Below, one piece after another: positions 57,825-64,000 of a DNA stretch of 64,000 nt. The translations under genes and the position numbers were made by a program. The stretch is taken from positions 14,012,501-14,076,500 of the forward strand of contig CM048845.1 in assembly GCA_026545225.1 (NCBI GenBank), written 5' to 3'. Below the pieces are notes generated by a model. It was not told the origin of the DNA. It was given only the letters and a program-made list of their open reading frames with translations, and did no database searches. Within the stretch, counting starts at the first letter, position 1. Every line of letters begins with the position of its first letter. The stretch comes from Cornus controversa (taxonomy: Eukaryota; Streptophyta; Magnoliopsida; Cornales; Cornaceae).

Positions 57825-58540
57825 GTGGGGACTACGTCACATTCTAATGATGTAGAAACCAACTTGATTATGTAATTAATCTTCACTAATGATTGCATTT
57901 TCACTAATGGTTTAATGTTTTTCATTGATTATGTAATTAATGTTGGTAGCTTTTTATGCCAAATTTTCACTTCCCTCAACTTTCATTGCAGCTAAATTGC
58001 AGTGAACATGGAAAATATATGTTTACCTTGATGAGTGGTGGAAATTGCATCCCTCTACCCATAAGCTAAATCTGACGTTCATCTCCATCTGGATATCTGT
58101 TAAATTGCAGGTTATGATCTTTATACCATAGCTTGGTGTCTTCCTTCTGCTAGGTTATATGCCAAATCTTCTACTACTAATATTCTCTTGACAACTCTAA
58201 GCGGCATTTAATCATGTTAACTGCTGGTCTGTTCAGTCATTATGATTTCTTAACCCCCTGACTTGACTGGACGCGCACACACACAGACTGTAGTTATCAG
58301 TTCGAATGAGGAGTCCTCTGTTTATGTGGAAACCCCAATGAGGGAAACTAGATTGAAAACTTCAACTGATTTGATTATTTGGAAAAGAAGAAACAAGGAC
58401 TACTCTAAAGTTTCAGTTTTATCATCTAATCTGTATACACACACACAGATTTCTTTCTAGAAATTTTGACTGTGCAAGTGTTAGTTTTACTTTACTTTCT
58501 TGGATTTGCTTTTAAGTTAAAACCCATGTTCACATTACAG
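57825..58540. other. Sequence upstream of the MIOX fragment, no exon found
   Basis: The 5' two-thirds of an inositol oxygenase gene would be expected here but none of its conserved blocks is visible. The 65-codon frame at 58263-58460 is unrelated. Confidence 0.5.
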
Positions 58541-59280
58541 GTGACACATCCCCTCTTGGATGTGCTTTTGACCAATCTAATGTTCATCACATGGTAAAAT
58601 TTCAAATTAACACTTAATCTGCAACTGCATTTTGTACATGATTAGTAGTCATTTAAATCTGATAGATTTCTATAAATATAGTGATATCATGGGGGCATGA
58701 TGACTTTATGTACTTCGTATAACTCTTCAAAACTTTGATTTTATTTTGATCTTCACTATTACCATTAACCGCCATTAATTTTCTTTTCAGAGAATTTTAT
58801 CTCCTTGCATTTCTGAATTTGCAGGTGGCAAAGGAAAATGGAACCACTCTGCCTTCCACTGGATTGTTTGTCATCCGTTACCACTATTTTTACCGTAAGC
58901 ATTTTGTGTTAGTAATTTTTATAGAAAGAAAGCAAATAAATAATAAAGTTTTCTATATATGAGAATAATCATACAATGCATTTGATTAATGATTTGAATT
59001 TATCATCTGCAGCTTTACATAGGTGTAGGGCTTATAAACACTTGATGAATAAGGAGGATATTGAGAATTTGAAGTGGCTCAAGATATTCAAGTAAGCTTC
59101 CCGTTTTTCTTCATAAATTCATATATATGTGAAAATCATTATTAGAATTTAATGTTTTTCATTTTAATTCTTAAATTATGTGCAGAAAATATGACCTTTA
59201 CAGTAGAGCAAAGTTCACATTGATGTTGAAAAGGTCAAGCCATCCTATCTCTCTCTCTTTGGAAAGGTCAGTAAATATGA
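58541..59280 (+). pseudogene. MIOX: Inositol oxygenase (MIOX) 3' fragment, broken
   Basis: Four exon remnants keep plant MIOX order and splice sites. 58541-58593 gives GDTSPLGCAFDQSNVHHM. 58825-58894 gives VAKENGTTLPSTGLFVIRYHYFY. 59013-59091 gives PLHRCRAYKHLMNKEDIENL then KWLKIFK. 59186 onward gives KYDLYSRAK and then, one base out of frame, DVEKVKPSYLSL. MIOX oxidises myo-inositol to glucuronate in the cytosol, feeding ascorbate and wall-sugar synthesis, using a di-iron site. The exon carrying the GHDDY metal-binding block is absent between the first two remnants, all 5' exons are missing, and a one-base deletion near 59205 shifts the last exon. RYH and KYDLY ligand residues remain. It cannot encode an active enzyme. 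Confidence 0.88.
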
Positions 59281-59402
59281 CCTTTTGTCTAAAATTTGTT
59301 ACTATAGTTATTTTGATTCAGTTTTTGCCTTGAAATCTTCTTCTACTCTCTTATTCAAATTTTAATTTTTCCAATTCTCGTTCTGTTTTTGAGCCTTGAA
59401 TC

Positions 59403-59567
59403 ATGATGGGTGATGATCATGTGGAGTTGAATGCAAAGAGGAAAGAGAATAGGCTGTTGATGTTCCAGTTGTTTAAGGATGATTGGGCTATGGCTCAGAG
59501 GGTTGTGACAGATAGTGAGGCATCTTCTGGTGCTGTTATGCCCAAGTGGTTATTGGTGAATTTCATT
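59403..59567 (+). other. Exon-like open segment, unrecognised
   Basis: Starts MMGDDHVELNAKRKENRLLM, continues FQLFKDDWAMAQRVVTDSE and ends LVNFI at a GTAAGT donor. The composition looks protein-like (charged, amphipathic) and GC is above its surroundings. I recognise no family. It lies between the MIOX and O-fucosyltransferase fragments, so it may be another stranded exon. Confidence 0.4.
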
Positions 59568-60308
59568 GTAAGTGTGATCTTTCTGTTAAATTTTTTTAGT
59601 TCTTCCATTATTTCTGTTTGTTTTCTGAGAAGAGGATGGAAAGAAAAATATTGCTATAAGGTTCCATTTGCACGAAGCATTTGAATACTCCAAAAGAGTA
59701 TGAATGAACCGATTGCTTGTTTCAAAGCAGTACAAATTGTGGATTGAAGCAGACTAAGCTTGCGGGTAAACACCATGATTGTATTATAGTTGTGTGTTTA
59801 GAGAACGATGGAGGTGGGAATTTTTACCTGGACATTGGACAATTGAAACATTATCTTGCTTGAAGCAGTTGCCATATTGATTGTACTGTATGCTATTTTT
59901 ATTATGTCAAGTACTTTCATTGATATTTCTACTTTAAAAAGCTCAAAAGCAACATGAGGAGTCCCAAAAACAAAATTAGAAGCTATTATTGTCATTTTGG
60001 GAGGACACAATTGCTGTGCATGATATGTAGGTGGTGACTGAATGAATGGGAGAGAAAGTGGTTGTGGAGGAAATGCCCCAAAAATATCAATACAACTTGG
60101 CTAAGAGTATCCTATATCAATATTTGCTATTTCTAAAACTGACGAGGAGTGATCTCTTCCATTTTTCGTTTGGTAATGACATGTATGCCTCTAGAAGACG
60201 AACAAGTAAAACATGAAGTAACCTTTAACATATGAAGTTATGTTTACTTCTTCCCTGTCTTGCTAACTCATAATCTTTAGTTAAATTTCTATGTTTATCT
60301 TACCGCAG

Positions 60309-60397
60309 ATTTGTGATATGGTTGCTGTTGCAAAGATTATGAATGCCACCTTGGTTCTTCCTTCTCTTGACCATGAGTGGTTCTGGACAGATTCAAG
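60309..60397 (+). pseudogene. O-fucosyltransferase-like single exon
   Basis: Between acceptor TTACCGCAG and donor AAG|GTATTG the frame reads [20 protein letters not shown] then [10 protein letters not shown]. This is the first conserved block of the plant GDP-fucose O-fucosyltransferase family, normally [20 protein letters not shown] and LD..SFW.D.S. These are Golgi type-II membrane glycosyltransferases. Neighbouring exons (the preceding GG.N block, the following FDVD block) are not found, and mTERF-flank sequence begins about 40 bp downstream. An isolated exon, so a gene fragment. Confidence 0.75.
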
Positions 60398-60439
60398 GTA
60401 TTGTTTTCCTGTGCTTGTGGTCCATCGGAGATTCTCTTT

Positions 60440-60725
60440 TGTCCCTGTATCCTTTTCTAAGTTGTATAGCTTTTATCTACAGTGTAGTTGATGCTTAGAC
60501 TTTTGGTTAGCCAGAGCCAAGATGCTATTGTGTGTGACTATCTCCATTCTCCAATGGCTATATTCAAGTTTCGGTTTTTCTGTTATGGTTGTTGGTACAG
60601 GGGTATCCGGAATTGTACTGTACTTTCCATTGCAATTAAATCGACAATGCAACATCACACAGTATTTGATCAAGCACCCAGTACCACTAAATTGACACAA
60701 TGATGTAAAGATGTTTTACGAATTC
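60440..60725. repeat. Fourth partial copy of the mTERF 3' flank
   Basis: CTTTTATCTACAGTGTAGTTGATGC..., AAGATGCTATTGTGTG, CTATCTCCATTCTCCAATGGC and GGGGTATCCGGAATTGTACTG match unit A (15895-16020) and unit B (33480-33600, 34330-34400) segments, joined with internal deletions. There is no mTERF frame nearby, so the flank has moved or been duplicated on its own. Confidence 0.75.
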
Positions 60726-61184
60726 TCAATTTAATGATGCTGGAGTGTGTGTTGCATGAGTATTTGCATAAAAAAAATTTATTGCGCACACATCATATAT
60801 GAGTGCAAAAAATAAAATTAAGAAGATAAAAAAAAAAAAAAATTACTGCACATATTCCCAAAAAAATCTGTGAATATATAGCATTGCCCAAAAAATTCAA
60901 AGCTTCAGCAGTTTGTGATTCCATGTCTAGCTCAAATAACAACTGACTAACATCCAAAAAAACATATAATTTTCGTCTAAACAACAACTGATTAAAATAC
61001 AAACTCAATCATAGTTAACGTGATTCGTGTGTACCAATGGATGAAATATCCATGTCAGCAACTTGAGATTGAGGAATACTTACAATCTGTGAAAAAAACA
61101 CGTCACACATTAAACTTTTTATATAAACGAACCAAATGTATAACATAATTTAATGAAACAAGGTATGGGAGTTATACCTCTCTC
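60726..61184. other. Spacer upstream of the MULE 3' end
   Basis: AT-rich with a poly-A run at 60829-60842. No gene recognised. Confidence 0.5.
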
Positions 61185-63337
61185 AATTGACCCGTGACTG
61201 TGCACCTTTACTATGTCCACCTCTACTCTTACCTCTGCCTCTTCCACCCACACCACTCCTACTTCTACCTCTTCCACCTACACTTAGTCTAACTGCACCT
61301 CCCATTGCATCCAAAATTGTAATGCCCCTAGGATCAATTACTTGATCTTTCCTTTGCCGTCACTCCCAACACCTTTGCCACCACCTCCAACACCTCTGCC
61401 ACTAGTTTCAACACCTTTGCCACATCTTCCAACACCTCTACCACCACTCCCATCACCTCTGCCACCACTTCCCACCTCTAGTATCATCACCCTTACAAAC
61501 ATGAGTCTCACTCTTGGAAGAGGGGTTTACCTCCCTTGCTTGTAAATGGTGGTCTAGTGTCTACTTCACAATATTTGCAGCTCTTTGTGTTGTGGCCCAC
61601 TTGATTACATTTGCTACATTTAATATGAGCCATCTGTCTCGAAGCAAGTTGGACAGATTTTTTATTTTCACCATAACCTCTCTCCCTTAACCTTTTTGGT
61701 CTGCCTCGAGGTATCCTAATATATGGAGGGATCAATGGAACCACTCCCTACAACCCTTTCAAATTCCTTAGTGAAAGAGGTTTGATGACATTTTTATATG
61801 CCTTCATGACCCTTTCTCTGTGATAATAGGAATCCACATAGTCCCTAGGATTGAACCTTTTTTCAAAATGCAAGCTAATGCATGCATGCATGGTACTCCA
61901 GTAATTTGCCACTCCTTGCATGAGCTTGTCCTTTTTGCTAAATCCACAAAATCATTCATTCCTCTATATTGAACCTCATAAAGTTGCATCCCAACACCAT
62001 CCACAACACACTTCTTTGTATATTTCTTGAGTTGTTTTAATTGCTCTTGTACCTTAGGAACTAATAACCCTTCAATTTGTTTTATATACTCTCTCTTCTC
62101 TTGGAACCTTTTCATTAACATTATTCCGATCATCTCAAACATGTGGATTATTGGCTTCTCCTTTACCTATTTAATATGTCCATTCCATGACTCACACATA
62201 TTATTATTGCATAAATCACAATTTGAGGTTTCTGTAAACTTATGCTTAGACCAAAGCCTGGCAGGTATTTTTTACAACCATGCATATACTTCACAGTTCA
62301 GCCTCTTGATGAAACCCATTTTCCCTCAAACTCACCCATAATGAATGCACTTGCAACTCCCCGCAGTCCTTTTCTCAACACTGCACTTGGGTATTTCTTC
62401 TTGAAGTGCTCATAGATATGCCTAACATAATATATGTGATTTGCCCCAGGAAACATGTCTTCAAACACCTTAACTAGACCCTTCTGCCTGTTTGAAATTA
62501 ATGTTATCCCATGACAATCACCAAGAACATCCAACAGCTCTTCCGTGAACCACTTTCAACTTTCCTTATTTTCAGCTTCAACCACTGCAAGTGCTATTGG
62601 ATTGAAATTGTTGTATCAATCTCTACCAACAACACTGAGCAATTGTCCTTTGTAAGGAGTTTTCAGGAAGCATCTATCAAGGCCAAGACCTACATCCCTC
62701 CTTAAAACCCTTCAACATTGTATCCAAATAGAAAAAAAAATCTCTCAAACCTTTTAGATTAGTGGTCATGTTCCAAATTTGCACTTACTTTAAAGACACT
62801 ACAAGGATTTGAGGATATAATCAAATTGTCATACTCCCTCAGATTTTCAAACTGATCCACATAATTTCCTTCAATAATTTCCAAAGCTTTTCTTTTAGCC
62901 CTTGAAGCCTTGAATCTTGACACATCTAGGTCCAAGTCATCCTCAATATGACATTTAAATGCATCAAATTTCTATAGCATGTCCAATATAAATTTATAGA
63001 CATTTTTTAGCAAGTATCCTGGATGATGCTTACTTACTAGTCCCCACTTCAAAGCAACTGTCACTGTGCTCAGATTTGTATTTCTTGATAACAAAATTTC
63101 CCATCCTTACCCAACCTACTTGCATACATCCTCCAACCACAACCATTGACACAAAACATAAGTCACCCTCTTCCCTTCATTTTTTATGAAACTAAAATCA
63201 TATCTATGTTTTAAAGAATGATGCCTCAATGCAGTCCTAAAATTTGCAACACATGCAAACTCCGTCCCTTCAAAGAAACATAAATCTTCCTTCTTTACAT
63301 CCCTCTTTGGAAGAAACTGGGATATTCTCTGTGTCAC
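61185..63337 (-). pseudogene. MuDR-type (MULE) transposase, decayed
   Basis: Minus-strand pieces in the right order. 63337-63116 is the N-terminal MuDR domain (FFEGTEFACVANFRTALRHH...FIKNEGKRVTYVLCQWLW). 62534-62298 is the transposase core end (GITLISNRQKGLVKVFEDMF...VRHIYEHFKKKYP). 62142-61804 runs to a SWIM-type zinc finger, SSCKEWQITGVPCMHA, in which the first Cys of CxC is Ser. 61744-61508 has RIPRGRPKRLRERG and a CCHC knuckle CSKCNQVGHNTKSC (about 61577-61618). A Gly/Arg-rich tail (VGGRGRSRSGVGGRGRGKSR) ends near 61185. Stops and frameshifts separate all pieces and much of the core (62540-63110) is unreadable. Terminal inverted repeats were not found. Confidence 0.85.
61360..61480. repeat. 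CCACC-type minisatellite in the MULE 3' end
   Basis: About 20-bp units of the form ACCTCTGCCACCACYTCCAA recur. On the coding (minus) strand they give Gly-rich repeats, matching the low-complexity tail of MULE proteins. The plus-strand Pro/Leu-rich frame is an artefact. Confidence 0.6.
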
Positions 63338-63349
63338 ATCTTCATCTCA

Positions 63350-63930
63350 TTTTCATCTGATAAGTTGTGGAGACTCCAAAACTCAACATTAGGAGCATAC
63401 ACAGAGTCCCCGTCAATGTTTAGGTGTGTGCTCTAAATATATATATATACAAAAAATCTATGAAGATTTTTTGTCCTAAAAATACTTTCAAAAAGCTTTT
63501 TGCTCTAAAAAATAATAATTTCTATGGTTGTATTTTGTAAAAAATCTTAGAGTAGTATTTATAGATGAGAGATTCTTAAATTTACTTGAAAAACAAGTTA
63601 AAACCCTTTTGGAACGTTTCATGATGTTTGGACTGAATTGAAAGAAAAAATCGGATTAAAAAGAAAATCTCGCAACTATCACACCAAGTGCGACCAATCC
63701 TCAAATTGGGGACCTGTCCAACTTTACAGGTTATGAAAATTCTAATATATTGAGAAACGTGGACCGGTCCTAAAAATGAGGGCCGATCGAATTTTGAGAA
63801 AATCATTTTTTTTAGCTTTAAAACCTATTTTTCTAAGTCACAAACCTTTCAAACTCCAAACATAAAGTGTCCTCGCACCATACCTATTCTAAGTGATGTT
63901 TTCATCAAATTAACAATATCTATGCACTTA
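63350..63930 (-). mobile_element. LTR fragment related to 27833-29181
   Basis: Shares the layout of the solo LTR at 27833-29181: a GTGTGTGCTCT start of similarity, AACAAGTTAA, a GGACCGGTCC-type palindrome (63760-63772), then GTGTCCTCG. Diverged, and ends where a new LTR-like start appears. Confidence 0.45.
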
Positions 63931-64000
63931 TGTTGACCCAAAGGTTTCAACTTAAGGGCAATCTTGTAATTTTGATGATAACAAATCATTAATGATGTTT
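63931..64000 (+). mobile_element. Start of an LTR running off the window
   Basis: TGTTGACCCAAAGGTTTCAAC followed by AATTTTGATGATAACAAA closely resembles the 5' end (minus strand) of the LTR at 4911-7385, TGTTGACCTCAAGTTTTCAAC. It is therefore probably the first 70 bp of a same-superfamily LTR in plus orientation. Confidence 0.6.

Noticed and set aside
61342-61545. Pro/Leu-rich plus-strand frame
   Set aside because: Complement of the Gly-rich repeat at the end of the MULE transposase gene.

Overview
This is an AT-rich nuclear window from a flowering plant, most likely a woody or otherwise repeat-rich eudicot. The evidence is plant-type mTERF genes, TRIM, Ty3/gypsy (Tat-like), hAT, PIF/Harbinger and MULE remnants, a tRNA-derived SINE, plant-style introns, and fragments of inositol oxygenase and O-fucosyltransferase genes. 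Nothing looks bacterial or viral, and I found no tRNA, rRNA or CRISPR locus.

Layout. 0-11.8 kb is repeat-dominated: two minus-strand TRIM arrays (1-943, 4181-4735), a 2.5-kb solo LTR with a perfect 5-bp target duplication (4911-7385), a 1-kb long-inverted-repeat element (7440-8440) and a fold-back element (10905-11347). From 11.8 to about 38.4 kb lies a tandem segmental duplication. Unit A (11827-27396) and unit B (27438-38433) each carry an hAT-like element, an mTERF gene, its long 3' flank, and the LTR plus antisense-ORF end of the same Ty3/gypsy insertion. Later insertions distinguish the units, and each unit supplies the empty site for the other. Unit B runs into the complete gypsy element (35592-45469, minus strand, perfect 5-bp target duplication). 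45.5-49.55 kb holds hAT and PIF/Harbinger-like elements. 49.6-54.1 kb is unit C, a third and more diverged mTERF gene with its 3' flank, carrying an hAT-like element and a SINE. 54-60.7 kb is a graveyard of gene fragments: a four-exon inositol oxygenase pseudogene, one O-fucosyltransferase-like exon, and a fourth copy of part of the mTERF 3' flank. 61.2-63.3 kb is a decayed MULE transposase on the minus strand, followed by LTR pieces to the window end.

The only apparently functional genes are mTERF copies A (13549-14916) and C (49887-51272), predicted organelle-targeted helical-repeat nucleic-acid-binding proteins. Copy B (30262-31629) is colinear with A but has one in-frame stop. B is nearly identical to A at both ends yet very different in the middle, and A, B and C share patches in changing combinations. 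That mosaic suggests gene conversion in a diversifying mTERF cluster, and is the most interesting biology here. The second highlight is the insertion history that can be read from paired full and empty sites, including a segmental-duplication breakpoint inside a Tat-type retrotransposon that carries an antisense gene.

All alignments, counts and boundaries were made by eye and may be off by a few bases.
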